Program-made: the position numbers and the translations under genes | Notes under the pieces: model-generated | Database searches by the model: none | Told to the model about the DNA's origin: nothing | What the model saw: the letters and a program-made list of their open reading frames with translations, nothing else | DNA from: Parasitella parasitica | Lineage: Eukaryota > Mucoromycota > Mucoromycetes > Mucorales > Mucoraceae | Assembly (NCBI GenBank): GCA_025201805.1 | Contig: MU619317.1 | Span: 1,997-65,996, forward strand | Direction of reading: 5' to 3' | DNA: 64,000 bases | Part shown: piece by piece, positions 44,055-55,569 of the stretch | How positions within the stretch are numbered: position 1 is the first letter of the stretch | Layout of the letters: every line of letters begins with the position of its first letter

Positions 44055-47000
44055 TTAGAGATTCTCATTCTTGAGAATTTCAGCTACGGCAGGATCAACA
44101 CGAGGCTGCAGCGTGCTAAGGACCTTCAGGGCAGCAGCAGCACGCTCACGAACGACATCACTAGTGGAGTCAGAGTAAGACTTGACAAACGTACGTTGAA
44201 GCTGAGGCAAGAAGAGTTTGAGATGCATTGGCACCTTCTTCAACATCAAATCAAGTGTTTGTAGGATAGCAGCCTTGACTTCAGCAGGGTAACGATCGCC
44301 CAAGATACGAATAAGAGGACCCGTAATTTGAGTAACAAACGGCTTGAGTGCTGCTGCAGAGGTACGCTCAATCAGATCACCAATAGCAAGCGCTGCTTGT
44401 TCACGCACATCAGTTGAACCATACATTAAGCCCTGCAAGAAGATGGGTAAAACACAGCTGATACCCTTGGGCAGGCAGAACCCAGCAATATCAACGCCAG
44501 CGACGCCAACAGTAGTCAATGCACGGCGAGTAGGTACAACCAAATCTTCGTATTCTTCCTTGGGCAACGACTTGGTAACTGCTGAAAGCGCATTCCAGGC
44601 AGACTGGATCACGTCTTCTGATGGATCATCGAGGAGCAACATAAGCAAATGAATCCAATCAGCAACGTAGTATGTTGTGTCTAACTCTGTTTCATTAAAG
44701 AATTGTGCCGTAATGTCGCATGCAATGGCACGCTTAGCAGGGTTGTCGTCTCTAACGTATTCCATCAGCGTCACCGTCAACGTGTGCAGACCGTCTTCAT
44801 CGTTCACAGATAACAAAAAGGCTTCGGCGGTGGCCTTGAGAGCCTCAATGGTTTCTTTGTCCTTTTCAGTCATGAGCGTCTCTATCAAGGCTTCAAGAAT
44901 GGCTGTTAAACGTGCATTGAGTGCGCGTCCAGCAACGGTGACCAAGGAAGCAAGTGCACGAGCATTGAAGGCGCTGATAGGCACTGTGATAAGAGTGGGA
45001 ATAAGAATAGGGAACACAATGTTGGAACGAACAGACATGATTTCCTTCAGAGCAGATAAAGCATAGGCAGACGACTCATCAGAAGATTCAAGTTTAACGA
45101 GCAAGGAGGGGAGGATATCATCAATAGCTCTGGCACCGACGTTCTGATGAAGGGTATCGAATGCTTAAATAGAGAGAAAAACGTTAAACACTGAGTATAA
45201 TCTGCCATTTTCATCCTACCTTGTGCAGCCGCTTCACGAACCTCATCGGAAGGATCACACAGTGCCTTTCTAATGACAGGCGTAATCTGGTCAGCAAAGT
45301 CTGTCACTTGAAGCTTACCAACAGAGGTCATGATTTCACTGAAAGCAACAGTTACACCCAATCTAATATCGTCATCGTCCGAAGCCATGCCGTCGTTCAG
45401 GATAGGGAGAATTTCAGGAAGAATACCCTCACCCAGTTTTTGCATAATCTCGCTCAGTGTACGACCAGCAACAGCTCGCTGTTCAAAGTCATCACTGGAT
45501 AGAGTCTTGATTATCATGGATATCATAACAGACATGATATCCTTGAGAGTACGCGGCGTGTTGGCGACAAGAACCTTCCAGACTTGAAGGGAAGCTTGCC
45601 TGACAACGCCAGAAGCGTCTTGTCTGACAATGTACAAGGCAGCCAGGATGCGATCTCTTCGTTCCTTACCGAGTACTTCCACAAGCTGCTTCTTCTTGGC
45701 CTCATTGCCGTAATCGTCATGGATAGCATCGGCATCATCATCGCCAAGCTCTTCAACATTACCAAGAGCCATATCGTTGTTTTTGCTGGTGATACCAGTG
45801 ATACGGAAGAGCAACTCACCAACAAGTTGGACTGAACTTTGACGAATACGCCATTTGGAATCAAAGAGACCTTTCTCCAGCTCAGGCAACAGAAGATCAA
45901 CAGCCTTGATGGCATAGTTGGTGACAATCATACGACCAGCACGAAGAGATGCATCACGAACGTACTCAGATTCATCGGCAAGACCCATAAGAATAGGAGG
46001 GATGATACGACCAAGGTAGGGTTGGAAGCGAGGGCCAAACGTAGCAGGCAAGTAAATGAGAAGGGAAATGAAGCCTTCGCGAACATACGCACGGGGCGAG
46101 TCAGCATTAGAAATGATTTCAGGCAATAGGCCATCCAAACGCTCCAAACCAAGACCAGCAAGGACTTCCGAAAGACCTTGGGCGGCACCTTGTCTATCAA
46201 CACCACCAGAATCTGTCTTAAGAGTATCCAACAAGTCAAGAACAAGACCAGGAAAGTTCTCCTCGCCCAGCTTTTCAACGAGTGCGCCTAAAGCCTTGGC
46301 AGCTGTGCCACGAGCAGCGGGGACAGGATCAACCAGAACCTGGTGCAGACCAGGCAAAATAATGTTGAGATAAGGTACAAGGTCCTTTTGGTCGGTAAGA
46401 GAAGCCATGTTGCCGACAATTTGGGCAGATTTAGTCTTGATCTCGGTCGTACGCTCGCGAAGACCACGCTCCAGGATGGGCATAACCAAAGCAAGCGAAG
46501 GAGGGTCAATGTAATGAACAAAAGATGTTTGCAAAAGCGCAGTAAGAGCAGGAGCTGTCTTTCCATTGGGATCGCAAAGAGCTTTTAGTAACACAGGTAC
46601 CAGTTCTTGGATCTCTGGATTGCTGATGACTTCACCAAAGAGCTGCAGAGAGCGGTTAGCAGCAGCTTGCACTTGAGAATGGGTATCGGCTAGCACTTCA
46701 GAGATGCGAGGGATGATATTGGGAAGCGATACAGATAATTGCTTGGGAGCACAGTAAGCCATAGAGCCCAAAAGCTCAACAGAGGCCTTCTTGGTACGCC
46801 ACTGACGTTCATCCAACCCTTCGAGAATAGAGGGCAAGATGAGTTTGACACAATGGCCACTGATCTTACTCATAATGACACGAGCAGCATCAGAAGAAGC
46901 TTCACGTACATCCATATTGGCGTCACTAGAGCAAACCAGCAGCAAAGGAATTATCTGAATGATGTAAGGCTCAAACAGGCGACCAAGAGTAGCAGAGAGG

Positions 47001-50000
47001 GTCTCAAATGCGAACAAGGCGCCCTGTCTGTATTCATAAGCACGCTTATTGTCAATGGCATCTCTTAAATTGTTCATCACGTTGCACTCCTTCAAGGCAG
47101 TAATACCACGACCCTTGACCACACCAGCAAGACCATACGCAGCACCGCGACGATGAGCATACTTTTCGCCCTTGAACAGCTTATTTAAAAGAGCCTTGAT
47201 AAGACGTGGGACTTCATCCTTACACATCTTGATGAGAGGGGGGAGGCAGTCTGCAACGGCGCTTTGTACCGTTTCTGATGGCGTATCTAGCGTTTCAATC
47301 AGCTTTTCGACTGCAGTGTTAACTTTTTCATCACCAGGAGACAAGTAGCCAGCGGCACCACCGTAAAGGATAACGGCAGCTTGACGAATATGATCTTGCA
47401 CATCGCTATTGTCCGTTGGAGAGTTCAAATAGTTTTCAAATGTCTCCAGAAATTCGTTGACATCCGCTTTACCATAGGCACCGATGACAGCCAAGCCCGC
47501 AGCGAGCATTTGCTTGCGCACTTGCTCATTGCGATCTCCCAAAGCCTGGTCATTAATCAAGAACTTACAGAAGCCAGAGGCATTTTCGAGCTGCATAAAA
47601 GGTGCAACTGCCTTTAATGTAAGTGCTATGCCAACACGAGCTTCCCAAGGATCAACACGATCAAGAGTCTCTGGGATAACCATACCATACTCGTCGTATT
47701 CGGGATCAAGAGGAGCCGCCAATTTTTTGTATTTGGCGTAAATAGCTTGAAGAGTGTCATAGACAGCTTCAGGATATTCCTCAACGGCTTCGGCAAGAGC
47801 TTTGCTAGCGGCTTGGCGAACATAATTGCTGTCGGATACAACATAAGCTAGTAATTGGTCTCGGAAATCTTCATCAATGTCCATGGCATTGTCTTCCCAT
47901 TGTTGCTTGGCCAACTTTGCATTGGACTCATTTTCATCATGACATGCAACCCAGAGCTGAGGAGAGTAGTCAAGGTCTGTCAGATCCAAGAACTCCAGAC
48001 CGTGAAGAGCAGCAGTGCGCACAAGCACTTCAGAAGACAAAAGGCCTTGAAGAAGAGTATTGGTCTCATGTGGAGACACAGAATCCGCCATGGCCTCACA
48101 AAGCGTGACAAGAGATTTCTTTGCATTCTTGCTACTGACAGGATATTTCTTGATACTGAGCAGCAAAGTCTCGATCATTTTATTGCGTGGCATCATGAGG
48201 GAGCTGCCAAATGTACAATGAAAGCTGATGATATCGATTGACATGGCAATTTGCTCTTGAGCAGCCTCGTCATTCTTGCTGCACTCGATAGCGCCTTGCT
48301 CAATGACTTGATAAAGGACGGGGAAGATATAACCAAAAGACGAAGGAGGTAACGGGCGTCCTTCAGTGATAAAGCGCAGACGATAGAGCACGCGGGAAAC
48401 GAGGGCACCAAGAGGCTCATCCAACCAGCGAGAAGGAATAGGGTGAATATTGTTGCAGCGAAGTGCAGCCAATGCAATAGCATCACGAGTAGGCTGAATA
48501 TCCTCAACAATACAATCGCCCAATTGGCGGTACGTGTCTACCAACTCATCACCCACCAAAAGACCAACGTTGTGCTTGCCTGCGTCGAGCAACATGCGGA
48601 TAAGATCAACGAGATATTCCTCTGCACCTTTAGCATTGCCAGTGACTAAAGCGCGAGTGACGTCCAACCCAAGTGTCACCTTTTCAAAGATGGATTGCAC
48701 ATTTGCACGAACAGCAGCTTCCTTCTTTAGTTGCGTGTTGACAGCAAGTTGCTCTTCCTTGGTCAACTTGGGTGCTACTCCGTTCTTCTTGGCAAGTTCA
48801 GCACGGACATCTTCTTCCCAATCTTCGTCTCGCTTGCCTTTTCTATTTCGATTTTCGCTCTTTTTATCGTTCTTGAGAACATTTACAAAAGCGGTATCGC
48901 CGGGGCACTTCCAGATGTTGCGCTCTAAATCTCCAATGTCCTTCATCAAATCTGGCGCCAAGTTGTCGTTTGCGAATTCAATGAATTCAGGGATAGAATC
49001 TGGCGAAATGAATGCCAATGTAGAGATGGCAGACAGTGCAGCCTTGTAGAAAAGTTCAGACTACAGATATTTATGTTAGATGCCATTGAACAATTCTACT
49101 GGAACATATCGACTAACCTCCTTACGGGCTGCAAGCGAGCTCTTCAAAATATCCAAAATCATGCAAGCTTTATCTCGGACCAGCTTTCCAGGATCCAGGT
49201 TGGCACGCTGAACCAGTGTAATCCAGTTATATTTGTTGGTGGGAGAAGCAATGTACTCATGGTGAGCCAAGATCATCATATCAATCAGCTCCATGCCCTT
49301 GATTGATTCAGCAAGAGCTTTATCATAAGATGTAATAGCATTCAATACAGCAGCAAGACGGAAGGTTGCGGTTTCCTTGTTATAAACATCGGCATTGACA
49401 GCAGACACAGCAGTGGAATCTTTGGTGTTATTCTCTATGTCTGAAAGCCATTGCTTGATAGCCTGCTTCATGAAATGACCGAGCTTGATGGGCTCTGCGG
49501 CAGCTATGCTGGATACTTCTTGAAATGCAGACCTACGGACAGTATGTTCAGGATGACTAGTAATGATCCAAACAAGAGCTTGAGCAACCAAATGGCCAGC
49601 GCCGGTCTTTTCCAAAGATTCTTGAGTCTCCTCTATGAAAACGCTGGTTAACGCTCTAACTAGCCAAAGTCCTTCTTCGGCGGTCAATGCCTTTGTATAA
49701 ATGCGATCCCATAACAAATAGCTCGGCTTGGGTTGGGCAACCAGCAACTGAGAAGGGTACTTTTGAGTCTTTAAGAGCTCAACGACAGACTCGGGAACAG
49801 TAGGCCAGTGTTGAATACGACCAGAGATGATGGAAATCATAACGTAAGCTTCAACAGGCCCGTCTTTCCACATGAGAGGTTTGTCCACCATCTGGTTGAA
49901 AGTCTTGAATAAAGCTTGAAGATATTTGACAATGTTGGCACTCAACGTGGCACTTGTGCGATCCTTGTGATCCCAGACAGTGGCACCAACAGCAGTGGCC

Positions 50001-51664
50001 CAGCTCTTTCTAGCTAAGGGCTTAGCAGCCTTCAAACCATCAGTGGATGTCTTGACAGCTTTGTCGATAAATTCCTTGTTGGCGGAGCAAAAATCATCGT
50101 TGTAGATCAATGCAGTCAAATGTCTACCAACACCGTCCACTGCAGCAGCCATGGCTTGTTCATGAGCTTCCTTGGCAATCATTGTAAAATAACCTTCCAA
50201 AGCCTTTTGGCTAACAGTAGGCTCTGTAGCTTGAGCAAGAGACGATAAAGCATTGTACATGATGACACGATGCTCCCATGAATTGACCTTGCCACTGATC
50301 AAAAGCTTGGTTACGCCTTCAGTTACCTTTATTAATGAATCTGATTCATGGCAAGAAACTGCCAATGCTTCCCATAATGCCTTGGCTCCCTTAACAGTTG
50401 CGGCTGAAGTTGATCTTAAATGATTGAGAAGAGAATCTAACCATTTTGAAGCGAAAACCGTTGAAGGGTCAAACGAAAATGCAGGCGTAATGTGAGACAA
50501 AGCTGTTGCCACAAAGCATCCCAGATCAAATCAGTAAACTGCTAATTAATAGAATTTTGCCAAAGCTCTTACCTAGCAATACAACTTCAGGGGATCTCAG
50601 CATCATTTTATCGAGGATTGGTAAATATTCCGCTTCAAACTTTTCTTTTGTGATGATTTGAGAGATGAAATCGTTGAATGCGTCCAGTGCAGCTGGATGA
50701 ACAGCAGCTCTGGAGGAAACAACATTCTTGAGGTAGTATTCAGTTAAGCGAGGCTCTGCATTTTCAATCATTGATTTTCCATCAGAGCGAGTCTTTAAGC
50801 GCAAACTAACATCGATCATAATTCCAAGCAAAACTGCATTTCTGTACGAAGGGGTGCATGTCTGGGCATTGGCAAGAGCGACATCAATCATGACAGGAAT
50901 AGCGGCGGCATTGAATCGAATAGCACGTCTTGTATCAGCAATAGCGCTCTTGCTAATACTCTTTTTACAATCATCCACTAATGAATCAATCAAAACTGCT
51001 TGTGCATTTAAAATAGTCGTAAACATGGCGTTGGATCGAGCAGCTTCTGTTGTAACCTCCTTTAAAACACATGCAACTAAAACATTGACCCAGTTTAGCA
51101 GAATAAGACGACTAGAAGCGGGGGAGACGCATTCACTATTATACAAAATAAAAAATAAAAAAGGAAAGATGTGTTAGTGTTGGATTGTTGAGGCTGCGCC
51201 ACTCCTGTCAGGGCCACACTGTCAGGGCCATATTTTGTGTTCTCTCGAGATATACTATACATTACCCTGCAGAATTGCGTTTACCAGACTTCTCGGCCTC
51301 TCTAGAAATGACTGGAACAAACACTTTTAGAAATACGGGAGCGTTCCAGTTGTTGAGCTCCTTGATAACTTCGATGATGGCCATACGTGAAGCTCTGTCG
51401 TTGTAACGCGAAATTGTGAGAAATATCAAATGTAATAAGGAGGGAAGTGCTTCCACAGGCAAATCTATCAGAAAATTTTGTCAGCATCAGAAAGTGTAGA
51501 GATCTGCTCAAAATGTTACCCTTTCTGCGAAGTCTAATTAGCAAGGAATGGTTCAAGAAATCAAGTCTGTCAGAGACACCAGAGCAAGTAATACTAGTTA
51601 CCGCTCTTGTCTTTATAAACTCTGGCCATCCAAGTTCGCCTTTATTCTCTTGTGGTTCTGCCAT
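44055..51664 (-). CDS. GCN1: GCN1, translational activator of the GCN2 kinase
   Basis: Very large HEAT-repeat protein that binds stalled, collided ribosomes and the RWD domain of GCN2, switching on eIF2-alpha phosphorylation under amino-acid starvation. Exons (minus) 51664-51520, 51464-51266, 51135-50573, 50502-49118, 49060-45220 and 45163-44055 join in frame to 2413 residues, somewhat shorter than yeast (about 2670). HEAT repeats run throughout; the central EF3-like region includes LLNKLFKGEKYAHRRGAAYG and LRDAIDNKRAYEYRQGALFA, and SSDANMDVREASSDAARVIM is typical of the region before the GCN2-binding segment. A highly charged stretch DKKSENRNRKGKRDEDWEED lies in the N-terminal third. No frame damage seen. 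The exon 3-4 junction is the least certain, since the acceptor is chosen to avoid an in-frame TGA. Confidence 0.95.
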
Positions 51665-52141
51665 GAAGAAATATCACAAAGAGCTCTAGCTTTTTTCTTA
51701 TATAAAGTTTAAAGGGAAAAAAGGTTGCCTAGTGTAAATTTTTTCTATGTCTATTTATGAAACACACCTAAAACTGCGGCTACAGTACCGTAGCATTTGT
51801 GTTGCAACAGAAAAGCCGGACCACGGTCACGAGAGAAACAGTTACGGTACAATTGATGGTGCAGTGTTTAAGCCAACGTTACTACTGTATCTTAAAAAAT
51901 ATCTTGATGCCACTAAGAGATGGACCATTTGGCATCAAAAATAGTGTATGCTTCTATACGATTATAAATTTAAAAACGATCAGGTTTATGTATGATGGTG
52001 GTATATCTCGGTTTTCCTCCATAAAGCTTCAGAATTTTTTTTTAAATTTTATTGTGGAAGCTTGGGATTTCACTTATAGACAATCTCACTATTCTATCTC
52101 TACAATAAAACACAAAATTCTGATAGATATTTATTCAACTT
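51665..52141. other. intergenic, upstream of GCN1
   Basis: GCN1 promoter side followed by AT-rich sequence; no gene or RNA recognised. Confidence 0.5.
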
Positions 52142-52480
52142 TCATCTTAATTCTAGTTCTTTGCTAATGCGTCTTTTCCAAAAGCTTTCAGAGTGTCGTA
52201 TCCAACCTTGGCAGTCTTCAACAGCTATAGTGTTGCAAGCATCTCGAATCAGATCCGAAAGCTGAGCATCCTTTTCCAAAATAAACTGACATTGCTTCAC
52301 GTCAACCTTTATGCGCAATGTGCAAATATCACTTTCCGAACCAAATTTTTTTCCGACCGGGTACATGTGGGGCCAAAAAAATCCTTCACGACAGACTTTT
52401 CCGTTGTACTTATTTATCACTATGGATATACAAAACGAATACAGCGAGTGTAAATTCAATACGGCAACAGAAGGCTCCAA
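52142..52480 (-). pseudogene. DDE transposase C-terminal fragment
   Basis: A 112-codon minus frame whose last 45 residues, LSDLIRDACNTIAVEDCQGW followed by IRHSESFWKRR, match the C-terminus of IS630/Tc1-type transposases common in Mucorales (helix after the catalytic Glu, then the W-I-R-H-S motif). The catalytic core is missing or unrecognisable. It lies on the opposite strand from, and just before, the Tc1-like element at 52621, so it is a separate relic. Confidence 0.55.
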
Positions 52481-52620
52481 AGTTTTCTTCTCATCAAACC
52501 CTATGAAGGACTGGTGCTTTGAAAAATATTTTTTTTCAACATGTTATACAAATAAATTGAAAAACTATAATCGTATTGTTTATGACTATTCTCACAGTCT
52601 TCATCGAGCTGAATGAAGTA

Positions 52621-52704
52621 CCGGATTTTGGTCAAAAAAAAAAAAATTAAAATTGAGCAAAAGCCATATTTTATTTCGTCAGTTTCCAAACTTGATTTCG
52701 TCAA
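52621..52704 (+). repeat. left long terminal inverted repeat
   Basis: Pairs with 53988-54077 over about 84 bp with a few mismatches and a small indel in the A-rich tract. Confidence 0.9.
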
Positions 52705-52860
52705 GATGTAATAGTGATGAGCAGTTCGTCATTAAGATGGCACTTTTTCCAATGTGTTCTTTTCAGTGTTACCATACCAGTGTTTTTATTTAAAAGGATT
52801 TGTTCTTAGAGTTAATCTCTCTCTTTCTCTACTTTCAACATTAATTTTTAAGCTTACAAA

Positions 52861-53986
52861 ATGGTTACTACCCGCAGAACTTCAAACGAAAACATCAATA
52901 AGCAAAAGTCTCCCTCAAGAAACCATCATAGGGGTCCAAGAGGAGCATACAAAAAGCCCTCTCAAGAATTAAGAGATCTGGCTATCCAATATTGTGATAC
53001 GATGAGCGATAAGACAATCTCTCAGGCTGCTAGAGAACTGGGTGTCAGTCGCGCTACCCTTAGTACCCAGGTAAATCTTTACAGGCAGGAAGGTCGTAGT
53101 GAGCCCTTGAAAAGAGGAAGAAGAAAGGGGTAAACTACCAAATTCAATGACGATCATCGGCTGTTTTTATAAAAAACTCTTGACGAGGATTGCACCCAAA
53201 CGCTTGAAGTGTTAAGAGAAAAGCTAATGAGCAGCTTTTCTGATCTGGCAGCGAAGAAAATCTCAGTCAGCGGCCTTTGGAGATTTCCTGTAGAGCACAT
53301 TGGCTATACTCTAACTCGCGTCAAGCCTGTTGAAGAGCGAAGAAACATAGCCCCCACAATCGAGGCCAGATATGAGTATGTCAACAAGTTGTTGACAAAA
53401 GGCATTGCATACAACAACAATTGTATCTTTGTCGATGAAGCTGGTTTTAATGCCAATTTGGTTCGTGGGGTTGGATACTCTAAGAAAGGGAGCCAGAGCG
53501 TTGTGGTCACGCAATCCAAGAGGGCTGAACGTCTCCATTCTTGCAGCCATTTCGTATCACGGCGTTGATGAAGATGTCTCTGTCAAGAAGGTCCAAGGAG
53601 GTACAACTGGCGAGATCTTCAAGGAGTTTATCCAAGGCATTATCAAGAAGTTGGATGATTCTGGGGCTGGTTCATACCATTTCGTCATGGATAATGCCTC
53701 CATCCACAAGGCACCCATGGTAAAAGAGTTGTTCAAGAACTCTCAGCACCAAATGTGCCTTTTGCCACCGTACTCTCCCTTCCTCAACCCGGTTGGGGAA
53801 TGCTTCTCAAAGCTAAAGACTTTAGTCAGAAGAAATCCTGGTATGAGAGGTACTCATGTTTTCGTTGAGCACATAAGGAAGAGTACTTATGAAGTATCTG
53901 CTGAAAATCGCCAAGGATGGGTCAACCATAGCATGCAATTCTTTTCCCAGTGTACTGAAAAAAAACGAGATTTATTAAAATCATAA
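52861..53986 (+). pseudogene. Tc1/IS630-like transposase, inactivated
   Basis: The N-terminal helix-turn-helix frame 52861-53133 (TISQAARELGVSRATLSTQ) stops at TAA 53131. The same frame continues with a second TAA near 53170, then 53209-53568 with the first catalytic Asp in FVDEAGFN. A one-base shift near 53510-53525 moves the code to the frame ending at 53986, with the second Asp in VMDNASIHKA and the third block PYSPFLNPVGECFSKLK. The residue at the usual catalytic Glu (NPxE, 34 residues after the second Asp) is Gly; a Glu follows immediately. Two stops, one frameshift and this substitution mean it is not functional as it stands. Confidence 0.88.
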
Positions 53987-53987
53987 T

Positions 53988-54077
53988 TTGACGAAATCAA
54001 GTTTGGAAACTGACGATATAAAATATGGGTTTTGCTCAATTTTAATTTTTTTTGATGAAATTTAAACCAAAATCCGG
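53988..54077 (-). repeat. right long terminal inverted repeat
   Basis: Partner of 52621-52704. It begins right after the transposase stop codon at 53984-53986. Confidence 0.9.
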
Positions 54078-54079
54078 TA

Positions 54080-54510
54080 CCAGAAGAAGTCAAAAACTAT
54101 TGCTCCTTTTTGTTGAATGAGATTGTAAGTAAACTTTTTTTTGATAAAATTTCATACTGATTCATTTTTTATAGCCTAGCAAAGCAAAGTTGAAAGTTAT
54201 TGCTTCGAAGCCAGCGAAGAAGAGACGTCTTAATATTAATTACGGTGCTCAATTATTGTTTGGAGATGGTAACACGGTTACCAATCCAACCATTAATTAC
54301 AATGTAATATACTTTTACTTTATAAATAATTGAATTGAATATAAAAATTAAATATTTTTTACTTTTTAAGGTCGAGAAGCAGAAAGAGGAGGACCAAGAA
54401 AAGCAAGGAGAAGATGAAAAGAAGGAAGAAGGAAATGAAGAACATGCTAGTTTTTGGAAAGATTGGATTAGATTTTTAGAAAACAACCAAAATTTTCATC
54501 CCTATAGGTA
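54080..54510 (+). pseudogene. 3' fragment of an unknown gene beside the transposon
   Basis: Coding-like pieces with plausible splice sites: EEVKNYCSFLLNEI starting at about 54081, then after an intron ending TTATAG at about 54174 KPAKKRRLNINYGAQLL and TVTNPTINYN, then after a second intron (about 54303-54370) a Lys/Glu-rich exon ending NFHPYR with a stop at about 54510. The chain has no 5' start; the transposon at 52621-54077 sits immediately upstream, so the gene may have been interrupted by the insertion. I do not recognise the family. Confidence 0.4.
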
Positions 54511-55145
54511 ATCACACCCTTTATTTTCTTGTCAAGAAAGAGAAAACTATATCACCACCATCATTTTTTGGTAGTCCTGAGAATCACAGAACTTGTTCGA
54601 ATGTCATTACCAACTAAAAAACCCGATCTTTTAAATTTAATTGGTGGACAATTGGACAATTTAATCTTCATTTCATCCGTACACAAGATCCATTGCCTCC
54701 CATCAAACCAAAATCTTTCTGCGCTTAAATGTGCTACTTTGTCAAGGTCGTATTTGGAAAACGTCAAGGGAAAAATGGCACCACGAAAACGCCAATGCTC
54801 ATTAACCCTGGATAATTAAGATTGCCTCACAGAAATGTGTTTTTTTTTAAGTTTCGACCATCCGTATATGCCCATGTAGCCTTTTTTATCCAATTTATAC
54901 CTTAAGATATGTACGTAAAAAAATAAAAATGTTCAATATCAAAAAAAAAATCTTTTAACCACGAAAAAAAAATTCGCGGATGCTTAATGGTACAGTGAAG
55001 GAAAAAATAATTTTTTTTCACACTCTTACATACTCAAAAATGATGACGCAAGTCTTTTTCAAATTCAGCATCATCATGTGATGTTCGACCGTATATCTAT
55101 TTTATATATTTTTCAGGACGTGTTTACACTTTAATCTAGGTAATC

Positions 55146-55557
55146 TACCATAATTATATATAGGAGATCATGGCAATGTACTTCAATTGAGGATTGAAGA
55201 TTGTCCAATGATGTGATGTGGTACGCTTGTGTAAATTGGAGAATAAAATTTCTGTTTCAAATCAAGAAGGTTATTCCTGTAAGTAACACAGATCTGAGCA
55301 CCAGGATAAAAAGGTTAAGGCACTGACAGATTAAAGACGCGTAGCCCTTTTGTTGTATAACCTCATATCGTACCCTGCCAAGTAGATTGTCACTGTGAAT
55401 TAGTCTTGTCAATTAGTAATCTAAATAAGTCATCATAAATATATGTAGCTGTAAAAAGTATAAATAGCAGATGCAATTTCGATTTTAAATAAAGTATCCT
55501 AAAGTTTTCGTATCTCGTTGACCTCTGGTTTCATCTTTTTTGTTTCCAACAATTAGA
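55146..55557 (+). repeat. dispersed repeat A, copy 2
   Basis: Same orientation as 4018-4430 and colinear with it, with scattered substitutions and small indels. It ends about 12 bp before repeat B copy 2 starts. Confidence 0.75.
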
Positions 55558-55569
55558 CTATGGGGTGCC

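Larger units (their letters stand above)
52621..54077 (+). mobile_element. Tc1/IS630-like element with long inverted termini, full length but broken
   Basis: 1457 bp flanked by TA (52619-52620 and 54078-54079). Long inverted termini, about 84 bp left (52621-52704) and 90 bp right (53988-54077), share CCGGATTTTGGT, an A-rich tract, AATTAAAATTGAGCAAAA and GTTTCCAAACTTGATTTCGT. The transposase lies between them with several inactivating changes. A truncated relative is at 33154-33575. Confidence 0.92.

Noticed and set aside
44344-49049. Many plus-strand open frames across GCN1
   Set aside because: They are antisense shadows of a continuous, motif-rich minus-strand gene and have no own motifs or splice logic.
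54529-54819. 96-codon plus frame and its antisense partner (54561-54767)
   Set aside because: Both strands are open in the same place, with no motif that decides between them.
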